In this document: positions 35,879-44,584 of the stretch, piece by piece
Layout: each line of letters starts with the position of its first letter
Numbering within the stretch: the stretch's first letter is position 1
Assembly: GCA_038198775.1 (NCBI GenBank)
Contig: JBBPZV010000006.1
Coordinates: 226,753-290,752, forward strand
DNA length: 64,000 nucleotides
DNA from: JACCYJ01 sp038198775
Lineage (GTDB): Bacteria; Actinomycetota; Actinomycetes; Propionibacteriales; Nocardioidaceae
Direction of reading: 5' to 3'
Program-made: the position numbers and the translations under genes
Notes under the pieces: model-generated
Databases searched by the model: none
Told to the model about the DNA's origin: nothing
Seen by the model: only the letters and a program-made list of their open reading frames with translations

Positions 35879-35884
35879 AGTGTA
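35879..35884 (-). promoter_or_regulatory. Candidate -10 box of a leaderless promoter for the APH-like gene
   Basis: TACACT on the minus strand ends 8 bases before the ATG, so transcription would start at or next to the start codon. No Shine-Dalgarno is present. Leaderless genes are common in actinobacteria. Confidence 0.5.
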
Positions 35885-36115
35885 CGTCTGGCTGCGTGGA
35901 GGCCCTGGACACTGAGCTGGCCGAGCCGCGGCGACGCCTCAGTGTTCGCGGCCTATCCGCGCGAGTCCTTAGCTGTCGAAACGCCCCGGCCGACGTCGCG
36001 CTGTGTCAGAAGGCGAACCGGCTGCGGGTCGTCGGCATCAATCGTGGCCGCCTCAAGGCCGAGGCGGCGACGTCCCGCAAGGGATCGGTCACCGGCACGC
36101 GGCGTGTGCCGATCC

Positions 36116-36429
36116 TCACTGGACCTTTTCGATGCTGCCGTAGGTCCCGAAAACCATTCTCCAGGTCGCTGTGCGGGCGGCATCGCGGGACTCATACATC
36201 TCGATCGCTCGACTTAGCGTCGGATCGAAGGTCGCCGTCTCATCGTTGGCCAGGGCCGTGAGGCGCATCGTGAACCAGGCTGTGATGCCACCAGGAGGCG
36301 AGCACCACCGGCGAGACCGCATCGAACGGCTATCACGTCGACCAACGGCGCGGGGACGTCGGCCGGCAAGCCGTGTCTGTGCAGAGCCAGCCGTCGTCGT
36401 ACCGATGCGCGCCAGTCCGTCACGGCCAA
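36116..36429 (-). pseudogene. Possible broken gene of unknown family
   Basis: Two minus-strand frames look protein-like and abut. One gives VTDWRASVRRRLALHRHGLP followed by ADVPAPLVDVIAV; the other gives AWFTMRLTALANDETATFDP, continues through SRAIEMYESRDAARTATWRM and ends in GSIEKVQ. A frameshift near 36300 would join them. I do not recognise the family. The surroundings (35885-36115 and 36430-36565) show no other convincing gene. Confidence 0.3.
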
Positions 36430-36565
36430 CCGCCAAGCAACCCACGCGGGCCCAGCGGTTGACGCGTCATCCCTGGGCAGATCGAAGTGTTGGGCGATCG
36501 AGGAGCTTCGTGGCCGAGTCGAGTCACGTTGTGGTGGTCGGCGCGTCGGTGGCGGATTAGGGCTC

Positions 36566-37006
36566 TCAGCCGTCCCGGGACAGGCGGGTCAGTAGGGCGC
36601 GCAGCTGCGCGGACTCGGCGTCGTCGAAATCGGCAAAAAGCCGCCTCTCGGCCTCGTCGCTGGCGCGGAGGGCTCGGGCGAGGACCGTCTGCCCGTCCCC
36701 GGTCAGCTCGAGGACGTTTCGGCGTCGGTCCCCGGGGTCCGCGTGGCGCGCCACGAACCCTTTGGCCTCAAGTGAGTCGATCAGCCCGACCATGGTGGTC
36801 CGGTCGACCCCAAGGCGTACGGCTGCCTGTTGCTGCGAGGTCGCATCCAGGCCGTCGAGGAGGAGCAGGACGCCCAGCTCGCGCCCGCTGACCCCGACCG
36901 GTGCCAAGTGCTCGGCGTGTAGGTCCTCAAGGTCGACGAGGGCGCGCTTGAGCAGGTAGGTGAGCCGCGCACTCAGCTGCGGTCGCAGGTCCGGGTCGGT
37001 TGCCAT
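36566..37006 (-). CDS. MarR-family transcriptional regulator
   Basis: 146 aa. Winged helix-turn-helix: QLSARLTYLLKRALVDLEDL is the dimerisation helix, TSQQQAAVRLGVDRTTMVGLIDSLEAKGFVARHADPGDRRRNVLELT the DNA-binding region and wing, followed by the C-terminal helices. It diverges from an epimerase gene. The 60-bp gap contains a near-perfect palindrome overlapping both likely promoters, so it probably represses itself and the epimerase. A degraded second copy of the same gene lies at 39707-39862. Confidence 0.9.
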   Translation of the reverse strand: MATDPDLRPQLSARLTYLLKRALVDLEDLHAEHLAPVGVSGRELGVLLLLDGLDATSQQQAAVRLGVDRTTMVGLIDSLEAKGFVARHADPGDRRRNVLELTGDGQTVLARALRASDEAERRLFADFDDAESAQLRALLTRLSRDG

Positions 37007-37026
37007 CCCACTAGACTACGCTATGC

Positions 37027-37051
37027 TGATCATCAGTTATACTGACGATCA
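37027..37051. promoter_or_regulatory. Palindromic MarR operator between divergent promoters
   Basis: Two 11-base arms (37027-37037 and 37041-37051) are inverted repeats with 10 of 11 matches around TAT. A plus-strand -10 candidate TATACT (37038-37043) and a minus-strand TATAAC (37041-37036) lie inside it, so binding would block transcription both ways. GAGGAG six bases before the epimerase ATG is the ribosome-binding site. Confidence 0.65.
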
Positions 37052-37066
37052 CTTGAGGAGAGGATA

Positions 37067-37887
37067 ATGACGTCTCTGTTGCTCACCGGCGCCACCGGTC
37101 TCGTGGGTTCGCGGCTCCTGCCGCGCTTGGTCTGGGACGGGTTCGAGTGTCGAGCGCTCGTCCGGGGCGACGCCACGTTGCCGCCGGGAGCCGCCGCGGT
37201 GCGCGGCGACCTGGCCGACCCCGGCACGCTGCAGGCGGCGGTCGAAGGGGTTGACGCGGTGGTTCACCTGGCGGCGCTGTTCCGCACCCAGGACGAGGAC
37301 GCGATCTGGCGCGCGAACCGCGACGGCACCCGCAACCTGATCGCCGCCGTGATGGAGCACACGCCCGGCGCCCGGCTCATCATGAGCAGCACCGGGAACG
37401 TCTACAACGCCGACGCCTCCCGGCCGGCGCTGGAGACCGACGAATGCTTGCCGAAGCCCGCGTACGGGGCGAGCAAGGTGGCGGCCGAGCAGCTGCTCAT
37501 GGACAGCGGCCTGACTTGGGCGGTCCTGCGGTTTCCGTTCGTGTACGGGGAGGGCGACGGTCATCTCGCGTCCATCGGCACACTCGCCACGCAGTTCGGG
37601 CTGCACCCGGCGCAGTCCTACGCGGTGGCGCACCACCGCGACATCGCGGCCGCCGTGCGCCTCGCGCTGACCGGGGTGATGGACGGCCGCATCGTCAACG
37701 TCACCGACGGCGGCGCCTCGGTCACCATCTACGAAATGGCCCGCCTGCCGGGCAACCGATCGAAGGGTCCGCCGAGCCGTTGGCCAACCCGTGGTTCGGT
37801 CACATGAGCGGCGACCTGATCCGTGAGCTCGGCTTCACCCCGTCCGTGCCGTCCATCTACGCCGCAGCCCGAGACGGCCTCCTCTAG
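37067..37887 (+). pseudogene. NAD-dependent epimerase/dehydratase, single-base frameshift near the 3' end
   Basis: Extended short-chain dehydrogenase. LLLTGATGLVGSRLL is the nucleotide-binding motif, VVHLAALFR follows, and AYGASKVAAEQLLM carries the catalytic YxxxK. The frame is good for about 225 codons, then shifts near 37746: it would end at 37807, whereas the other frame continues GQPIEGSAEPLANPWFGH to 37887. Restoring one G (CTGCC back to CTGGCC) joins them into about 273 aa. It could be a real mutation or a sequencing error; the active site is untouched either way. The substrate is unknown. Confidence 0.82.
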
Positions 37888-37991
37888 GAGGCGGGCGTCC
37901 GCGCCGCTCCCGGCCTCCACCAGGACGCCGGAGGGCAGCCAGGGCACCGTCGACCTCGCATGGACCAACGCACAGCACCGTCGGAGGACCT

Positions 37992-39563
37992 GTGGAGGGC
38001 TTGCAGATCGCAGTGCTGATCGGCGTGCTGCTGATCATCGGTGGTGGGCTCGCCGCACGGACGCGGGTGCCGACCGCCCTGGTGCTGCTCGTGCTGGGCA
38101 TCGCGTTCGGGTTTGTCCCCGCCCTCGGCGAGATCACCCTGCCGCCCGAGGTGGTGCTGCTGCTTTTCCTGTCGGCGCTGCTCTACTGGGAGTCGATCAC
38201 CACCTCACCTCGTGAGATCCGCCGCAACTTGCGCGCGATCGTGTTGCTCGCTGTTCCGCTGGTCTTGGCGACCGTGGCCGTCGTCGCCGTACTGACTATC
38301 GGACTCGGGCTCCCCGTAAGTGTGGCGATCGCACTCGGCGCGATCGTCGGGCCGACGGACGCGACTGCGGTCGCCTCGGTGGCCGGACGGTTGCCCCGGC
38401 GTACCTCGACCGTCCTGCGGGCGGAGAGCCTGATCAACGACGGCACCGCACTGACCGTCTACGCCATCGCCGTCGAAGCAGTGACGGACGGCGTCGAGAT
38501 CGACCTGGGTGCCGGCGTCCTGCGCTTCCTCGCGGCCTACGGCGGCGGGATCGCGATCGGTCTCGTCGTCGCGGTACTCGCCGTCGGTGCCCGCCGTGTC
38601 GTGCAGGGCAATCCGGTGCTGGAGAACACCGTAGGCATCCTCACGCCACTGGCGGCCTACCTGCCTGCCGAGGAGTTCCACGTCTCCGGCGTGCTCGCGG
38701 TCGTCACCGCCGGACTGGTGATCACCCGCTCCGCGCCGCGGCTGGTCTCGGCCCGCACGCGCTCGCAGGCGCTGGGGTTCTGGCAGGTCACGACCTGGAT
38801 CCTGAACGGGTCATTGTTCCTCCTCATCGGCCTGGAGGCGCACACCGCCCTCGAGGGACTCGGCACCGACCCGCTCCGCGTGCTCGGCCTCGCCCTCGCG
38901 ACGGCCGGTGCGGTCATCGGCGTACGGATCGCCTGGCTCGCCGTTGTGCCGTTCCTCATCGGGGCGGTGGACCGCCGACCGACGCAGTACCTCCGCGTCC
39001 CGCTGCGGCAGCGCAGCGTCATCGCCTGGGCGGGATTCCGTGGCGCGGTCTCGCTCGCCGCGGCGCTCGCGCTCCCCGAGAACTTTCCCAGGCGCGCCGA
39101 GCTCGTCACCGTCACTTTGGTCGTCATCCTCGTGACGCTCCTCGTCCAGGGCCTCACCCTGCCCGCGGTCGTACGCTGGGCGCGACTGCCGACAGACCCC
39201 ACCGAGGCCGACGAACAACGTCGGGCCGACGAAGTAGTCCTCCGTGCGGGTCTCGCCGAGATCCCGTCCGCCGCTGACCGCCTCGGCGTCCCGGACGACG
39301 TGCGGGACCGCGTTCTGACCGAGTACCGCGACCGCGCCCAGCGGACCCGGGCCGACGAAACCGCCAAGTCCGAGTCAGCGTCCGGTTCCGCGTACGTGCC
39401 AGGCAACGAGACCGCACTACTCCTGTCCGTGATCGCAGCAAAGCGCGAGGCCGTCGTCGCGCTGCGGGACGCCGGCGAGATCAACGACACCGTGCTCCGT
39501 CGCAGCCAGCAGCGCCTCGACATCGAGGAGCTCCGGCTCGGCGACATCGATAGCGAGCCCTAA
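37992..39563 (+). CDS. CPA1-family Na+/H+ antiporter (NhaP-like)
   Basis: 523 aa from GTG. About 12 hydrophobic segments span residues 5-400. Ion-binding regions are clear: GAIVGPTDATAVASVAGRLP and ESLINDGTALTVYAI (the Asn-Asp pair of CPA1 exchangers), and WAGFRGAVSLAAALALP. The last 130 residues are a soluble, Arg/Glu-rich C-terminal domain of helices (ADEQRRADEVVLRAGLAEIP, VIAAKREAVVALRDAGEI) usual in this group. It should export Na+ or K+ for protons. It lies downstream of the epimerase on the same strand and is intact. Confidence 0.92.
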   Translation: MEGLQIAVLIGVLLIIGGGLAARTRVPTALVLLVLGIAFGFVPALGEITLPPEVVLLLFLSALLYWESITTSPREIRRNLRAIVLLAVPLVLATVAVVAVLTIGLGLPVSVAIALGAIVGPTDATAVASVAGRLPRRTSTVLRAESLINDGTALTVYAIAVEAVTDGVEIDLGAGVLRFLAAYGGGIAIGLVVAVLAVGARRVVQGNPVLENTVGILTPLAAYLPAEEFHVSGVLAVVTAGLVITRSAPRLVSARTRSQALGFWQVTTWILNGSLFLLIGLEAHTALEGLGTDPLRVLGLALATAGAVIGVRIAWLAVVPFLIGAVDRRPTQYLRVPLRQRSVIAWAGFRGAVSLAAALALPENFPRRAELVTVTLVVILVTLLVQGLTLPAVVRWARLPTDPTEADEQRRADEVVLRAGLAEIPSAADRLGVPDDVRDRVLTEYRDRAQRTRADETAKSESASGSAYVPGNETALLLSVIAAKREAVVALRDAGEINDTVLRRSQQRLDIEELRLGDIDSEP

Positions 39564-39706
39564 GGTCGCTCCCAACCACGTCGCAACGGCGGTTCGTGCG
39601 CTCGGGGCTGGCCGCGTGACCGCTGCCAAAAACACACGGAGTCCCCGTCTCGCGAACCGCACGCTACGACCGTGTCCGATCGACGCGGAAGCGTCCGTGG
39701 CCTGCT

Positions 39707-39862
39707 GTGACTCGGGATCCCGGCCGCGAAGGAGAAGCAGGACGGCCAGCTAGCGCCCGCTGATCCCGACCGGAGCCAGATGCTCGGCGCGGAGGTGCTC
39801 AAGGCCGACGAGGCGCGCTTGAGCAGGTGAATGAGTCGCAGCCTCAGGTTCTGCTCGGTCGG
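39707..39862 (-). pseudogene. marR remnant (N-terminal third, frameshift and stop)
   Basis: The minus strand reads as the start of a MarR protein homologous to the one at 36566-37006: LRLIHLLKRA, then after a one-base shift VGLEHLRAEHLAPVGISGR, an in-frame TAG, and LAVLLLL. The homology begins at about residue 2 of MarR at 39862, exactly where the truncated MFS frame begins on the other strand. Confidence 0.7.
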
Positions 39863-39867
39863 TCTTT

Positions 39868-40893
39868 GTGCTCAACGCCGTACTCGGCGCACCGCTGCTG
39901 GTCGCCATCGCGCTGCGGGTGCCGACGTCCCGCGATCCCAACCCCGGTCCGGTTGACCCCCTCGGAGTCCTGCTGTCCGTGCTCGGCTTGGGGGCGCTCG
40001 TCTTCGGGGTCATCGAAGGCCCCGAGCGCGGGTGGGACAGCCCGCTGGTCCTGAGCACCTTGGTCGCGGGTTGCGTGTTGCTGGTCGGCTTTGTTCTCTG
40101 GGAGCTGCGCACCAAGCACCCGCTGCTCGATCCCCGGCTGTTCCGCTCACCCGCCTTCGCGGCCGGCTCGTTCGCCATCACCCTGCAGTTCTTCGCGATC
40201 TTCGCCTTCCAGTTCGTCAGCCTGCAGTACCTCCAGCAGGTCAGCGGCTACTCCGCGTTGAGGGCGGGGCTGGCCCTGCTGCCGATCGGCATCATCCTAG
40301 GAGTTCTCGCTCCTCGCGCTCCCCAGGCAGCGGCTCGCTTCGGCCTGCGCGCCGTGGTGGCCGTCGGCAGCGGGCTCCTCGCCGCCGGACTGCTCATCCT
40401 GGCCCAGCTGCAGGTCGACTCAAGCTACTGGCACTTCCTCATCGGAATCCTCGTCCTCGGTGCCGGCATGGCGCTCGGCGCCGCGCCCGCCACCGAGGCG
40501 ATCCTCAACGGGCTCCCGTCCTCACAGCAGGGGCTGGCCTCAGCGGTCAACGACACCACCCGCGAGCTTGGCGGCGCCCTAGGTATCGCCGTCCTCGGCA
40601 GCCTGCTCAACCTCGGCTACCGCGGCGCCATCGACGACCGGCTGGCCGACGACGGGCTGCGAGAGGCGGCCAGGCCCTCCCTGCAGGTCGCCGCGCAGAC
40701 CGCCGAAGGGCTCGGCGCCGACGGCGGAGGGGTCCTGGACGCCGCGCAGGCCGCCTTCGTTGATGGGCTGCAGATCGCGTTCTACAGCGGCGCGGGCGCG
40801 GTGCTAATCGGGACCCTCGTGTTCCTGCGGCTAGCCCCACGGCGAGCACCGCGACAGGCGCCCGCCCCCGCAACCAACGCGAGCGCCGGTTGA
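39868..40893 (+). pseudogene. MFS (DHA2) transporter lacking its N-terminal third
   Basis: 341 codons. Hydrophobic segments correspond to helices about 6-14 of a 14-TMS DHA2 drug:H+ antiporter: VLNAVLGAPLLVAIALRVP (normally mid-protein), LVFGVIEGPERGW, FFAIFAFQFVSLQYLQQVSG, the LGAGMALGAAPATEAI region and LASAVNDTTRELGGALGIAVLG. About 170 N-terminal residues are missing and the frame simply begins next to the marR remnant, so a deletion joined the start of marR to the middle of the transporter gene. It may still be translated from the GTG at 39868 but is unlikely to transport. Confidence 0.8.
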
Positions 40894-40939
40894 CCGCCCT
40901 GGACCAGCGGGCCAGCACCAGCCCGACAGAGAAGGAGAA

Positions 40940-41512
40940 TTGAGGACGCTGTTGCTAACCGGTGCCATCGGTCTGGTGGGTTCGCGGCTGCTCCAGCGCC
41001 TCGCCGAGGACGGCTTCAAGCGCCGCGCGCTCGTCTGCGGCGACGTCGAACTGCCGCCGGAGGACCACCGGCGTCCGCGGTGGCTTGGCCGACCCCGAGA
41101 CGCTGCGTTCGGCGATGGAGGGTTCGACGTCGTGGTCCACCTGGCAGGGGTGTTCCGCACAGAGGATGAAGACGCCATCCGGAGCACGAACCTCGGCGGC
41201 ACCCGCATTCTGGTCGCCGCCGTGCCGGAGCACACGCGGGGCGCCCGGCTCGTCATGAGCAGCACCCGCGAAACGTCTACAACGCAGACGCAGCGCGGAC
41301 GCAGCGCGGACCCAACGCGCCCGTCCCTCGAGACTGAAGCGTGCTCACCGACCGCCATGTACGGGGCGAGCAAGGTCGCGGCCGAGCAACTGCTCCGGGG
41401 CAGCGGCCTAACCCAGGCGGCCCCGCGGCTGCCGTTCGTGCACGGCGAGGGCGCCGGACACCTGGCGTCCCTCCAACGCGCTCGTAGTCATCGAGGCGGC
41501 GGCGCCCACTGA
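40940..41512 (+). pseudogene. Decayed second copy of the NAD-dependent epimerase
   Basis: The start LLLTGAIGLVGSRLLQRLAE, the middle VVHLAGVFRTEDEDA and the later MYGASKVAAEQLLRGSG align with the epimerase at 37067. Between them the frame drifts (a frameshift near 41060 restored by about 41130, and a second disturbed stretch at 41265-41310 with a short ACGCAGCGC-like duplication), and the C-terminal third is missing after 41470. With the marR and MFS remnants it forms a decayed marR-transporter-epimerase cassette. Confidence 0.75.
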
Positions 41513-41801
41513 TCCTCGCCGTGTGCGCCGCACCGTCGCCGCAGCCGACGGTAGCGATCCTCGATTGACCGAATCCAGACGCAATCCGCGCGTCCCGTTC
41601 GAGGATCGGCTTGCGGTGAGCAGAGGGCTTACCTCTGTCAGAGCTCAGGGCCCGGACCGCAAGACGTTCCGCTTACGGCGTGACCGGGACAAGTTTGGAC
41701 TCGGGCATCAGCCAGCGGGAACGCGTCGACCTAGACGTTAGCCATGCCCGCTGTCCGACTCCCCGTCCGAACCCTGTCCGACCCCCTGGGAGGCTCGCGC
41801 C
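41513..41801. other. Intergenic stretch (289 bp) without recognisable gene
   Basis: Nothing coding is recognisable. GGGAGG at 41788-41793 is the ribosome-binding site of the following gene. Confidence 0.5.
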
Positions 41802-42505
41802 ATGACACTGGAACACGACGATACGCTGACCGATGCGGCGGCCGCTGCCGCGATCCACCGCAACGGGTGTCGGCTGCTGCTCGCCGGCGCGTATAGCTCG
41901 GTCGCGGTGGGCTCGCTGCCTGCGCGGTCGAGGCCGCGGCCGCCGCGGTCCGCGTGTGGGGCCCAGACGCCGCGCATCTGCATCTCGACCTGCGTGGCAA
42001 TCGTGTTGACCTCGTCCTGCGTTCCCCGGCGGCCGGCGGACTGAGCCGGCTCGACGCGACGCTCGCCGCCCGAATCTCCGCGGCGGTCGGCGAGCTCGGG
42101 CTGGCCACCACGCCCGGGGGCGCGGGGGCGGCGCGCCCCGCCCAGGCGCTGGAGATCGCCATCGACGCGCTAGACATCCCGGCCGTGCTGCCCTTCTGGC
42201 GGGCGGTGTTCGGCTACGTCGTCGCGGCCCAGCCGATCGCCGAGGGCCACGATGAGGCGATCGTCGTGGATCCCGCCGGGCAGGGGCCCACCGTCTGGTT
42301 CCAGCAGCTGGACGCTCCGCGCCCGCAACGCAACCGGATCCACTTCGACCTGACCGTCGCCGAGGACGAGGCCGAGGTGCGGATCGCCGCGGCGCTCGCC
42401 GCGGGCGGGCGGATGGTCAGCGACGCGCACGCGCGGGCGTTCTGGATCCTGGCCGACCCGGAGGGCAACGAGGTCTGCGTCTGCACCTGGCAGGACCGCG
42501 ACTGA
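41802..42505 (+). pseudogene. Pterin-dehydratase-like + VOC fusion protein, split by a one-base frameshift
   Basis: It begins at ATG 41802 (GGGAGG 8 nt upstream), reading MTLEHDDTLTDAAAAAAIH to SVAVGSL, then shifts near 41920 into the frame encoding AVEAAAAAVRVWGPDAAH and on to 42505. The first part is like 4a-hydroxytetrahydrobiopterin dehydratase (HLHLDLRGNRVDLVLRS, GLSRLDATLAARIS). The second is a VOC domain (LEIAIDALDIPAVLPFWRAV, GPTVWFQQLDAPRPQRNRIH, LADPEGNEVCVCTW). This two-domain family is known in actinomycetes. Restoring one G (CTGCC to CTGGCC) repairs it. A start at 41954 would yield the VOC part alone. Confidence 0.78.
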
Positions 42506-42628
42506 CACACAGGTCCGCCCGCTTGCGCGCAGTCCCGTGCTCCCGAGACGACGACTCGGGACCGGCGACCGGATCGACGTGCGGGACGCACTGAGCGATG
42601 GCCGACTGGCCGGCGAACGCCTCGGGCT

Positions 42629-42824
42629 CGCCTTCATCCCACCCGGCGAGCTCTGGCGCAACGGCTACGTCGAATCGTTCACCGGCCGAGTCCGCGACGA
42701 GTGCCTCAACATCAACATCTTCTCGTCACTGGCCCAAGCCCGGGTCGTTATCACCGACTGGAAGGACGACTACAACCACCGCCGGCGCCACAGCTCGCTC
42801 GGCTACCAAGCCCCAGCGGTCTAG
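42629..42824 (+). mobile_element. IS3-family transposase C-terminal fragment
   Basis: About 65 codons of the OrfB integrase core: AFIPPGELWRNGYVESFTGR, then VRDECLNINIFSSLAQARVV and DYNHRRRHSSLGYQAP. It contains the catalytic Glu in YVESF but none of the upstream Asp residues. Upstream sequence (42506-42628) does not continue the transposase, and no terminal repeats are visible. Confidence 0.85.
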
Positions 42825-43050
42825 GCTGCCGCTTGCACCCACCGATGAACGACTCTCACCAGGAGTCGATCAGTTCTCGGGGTCCGGCCGATCCAGCTCT
42901 ATCTTCTGGCATCGGGCCCCGGAGCGAGGCGTTCGCAGTATCGAAAGGTGGGGCGGCCAGAGGCCGCGGCTCAGTTAAGGAGTTTCATGTGATGACGCGT
43001 TCCCTGTCCATTCGCAACACTTACCTGTCGCGCTCGATTCGGGAGGCATC

Positions 43051-43710
43051 GTGAAGCTACTTCTCACGTCGGGGGGCGTCACGAACCCGACCATCATCGG
43101 TGCGCTGGTTGGCCTCCTGGGAAAGCCGACCGCGGAGGCCACCGCACTCTGTATCCCCACCGCGCAATGGGGCCACCCCATGTGCGGGCCGGTGTCGGCG
43201 CGGGGCTTTGTCAGCGGGCTGCCCCCCTGGGGTGGCATGACCTCGATGGAGTGGAAGTCGCTGGGCCTGCTCGAACTGTCGGCGTTGCCCAGCATCGGCG
43301 AGGAGCGCTGGGTGCCCTGGGTTCGCGAGGCCGACGTCCTGCTGGTCGACGGCGGCGATGCGACATTCCTGTGCCACTGGATGCACGAGTCCGGGCTGGC
43401 GGACGTCCTACCTTCGCTCCCAGAGACGGTCTGGGTGGGCGTGAGCGCGGGCAGCATGGCAATGACTCCCCGGATCGGTGCCAACTTCGTGAAGTGGCCG
43501 TCCGCGGAGGACGACACAACTCTGGGGGTCGTCGACTTCTCGATCTTTCCCCACCTGGACGTCTTCCCGACGAACACCCTGGCCGAGGCCGAGCGCTGGG
43601 CCACCGAGATCGGCGGCCCGGCGTACGCCATCGACGACCAGACGGCCATCAAGGTGGCCGATGGCAACGTCGAGGTCGTCTCCGAGGGGCACTGGAAGCA
43701 GTTCCCCTGA
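43051..43710 (+). CDS. Peptidase S51 (dipeptidase E)-like protein
   Basis: 219 aa from GTG. A class-I glutamine-amidotransferase-like fold used by peptidase E: KLLLTSGGVTNPTIIGAL at the N-terminus, DVLLVDGGDATFLCHWM, and the nucleophile elbow WVGVSAGSMAMTP with the catalytic Ser. The conserved His/Glu region is FSIFPHLDVFPTNTL. These enzymes are cytoplasmic dipeptidases or cyanophycinase relatives. Between the IS3 scrap and this gene (42825-43050) nothing is recognised. It appears intact. Confidence 0.85.
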   Translation: MKLLLTSGGVTNPTIIGALVGLLGKPTAEATALCIPTAQWGHPMCGPVSARGFVSGLPPWGGMTSMEWKSLGLLELSALPSIGEERWVPWVREADVLLVDGGDATFLCHWMHESGLADVLPSLPETVWVGVSAGSMAMTPRIGANFVKWPSAEDDTTLGVVDFSIFPHLDVFPTNTLAEAERWATEIGGPAYAIDDQTAIKVADGNVEVVSEGHWKQFP

Positions 43711-43870
43711 CAGCCGGGGCCAATGGCGATCGGAAGGAGCACATGGAGCCACTCATAGAGCGCTGTGCCAATGAGGGATCGCTTGCGGCGACGACCGGTT
43801 CCGGGTCATGTGATGGGTGTCGATGAGTGTCCCGAGGCCGTCGAGGAGACGGCCCGGACCGAACTGGCGG

Positions 43871-44317
43871 TCAAGCGTCGGTGTCCGGGGCAACCAGGGG
43901 GCCGGCTCCGACGAGTGCCTTGACCATGGCGTAGTCGTCGCGCACCGCCCAGTGCTCGAGGATCTCGCCGTCCACCAGGCGGAAGAAGTGGACCTGGTCC
44001 CATGGCACCCGCTTGTGCGTCACTGGCACGTCTCGGAGTCGTGGGAAGGCGCTGCCGACGTGCGTTACGGTCATCGTCATCCACACCATGACCCGATCAG
44101 CACGGACCATTACCTCGTGGACGGCGACGTCAGGATCGGCGAAGGTCCCCCGGCTCCACGCCGCCACCTGTGCCCAGATATCCCCGCCGCGCTGACCACT
44201 GACGTGATCGAGGAAGTCTGCGGCGAGCAGCTCTTCGAAGCCAGAATCCGTCTCGCCATTGATTAACCGCACGTAGCGCTCGACAACCGCCTGAGCCTCG
44301 GACTGCCTCACCCCCAC
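43871..44317 (-). CDS. SnoaL-like / ester cyclase-type protein
   Basis: 148 aa. NTF2-like alpha+beta barrel: AVVERYVRLINGETDSGFEE, LLAADFLDHVSGQRGG, VHEVMVRADRVMVWMTMTVTH and VHFFRLVDGEILEHWAVRDDYAM. The DH and HW residues line the pocket in polyketide cyclases of this fold, but most such genes have unrelated or unknown roles. It is transcribed opposite to the peptidase gene. A 27-base piece just upstream of it (44320-44346) is copied into the mosaic block near the island end. Confidence 0.78.
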   Translation of the reverse strand: MGVRQSEAQAVVERYVRLINGETDSGFEELLAADFLDHVSGQRGGDIWAQVAAWSRGTFADPDVAVHEVMVRADRVMVWMTMTVTHVGSAFPRLRDVPVTHKRVPWDQVHFFRLVDGEILEHWAVRDDYAMVKALVGAGPLVAPDTDA

Positions 44318-44584
44318 GACGCTATCTCCGTTCCTATTCCGTGGACTTCCTGAACCGCCAATTCACGTCTGAGTGCTTGGCTGGTCGGCCCGCCTCGACC
44401 AAGAGATTCTTGTATCACGTCGTTCGCCGCCAATGCTCGTCAACCGATCGATGACTGATCTGTTCCCGTTGGGCAATCGGCACGCGGAGCGTGCCACAGG
44501 CGGATCCAGGGTGAGGTCGGGCTGAGATCGGGACTGGTGTCGCCGAGATCCGACACCACGGTCGGTCCCGGCAGTCCTCAGTAG
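44318..44584. other. Intergenic stretch (267 bp) without recognisable gene
   Basis: It separates the SnoaL-like gene from the truncated ArsR-like gene, which is transcribed the other way. No gene recognised; 44320-44346 is duplicated at 45979-46005. Confidence 0.5.

Noticed and set aside
39560..39802. 80-codon minus-strand gene
   Set aside because: It is the marR remnant read in the wrong frame.
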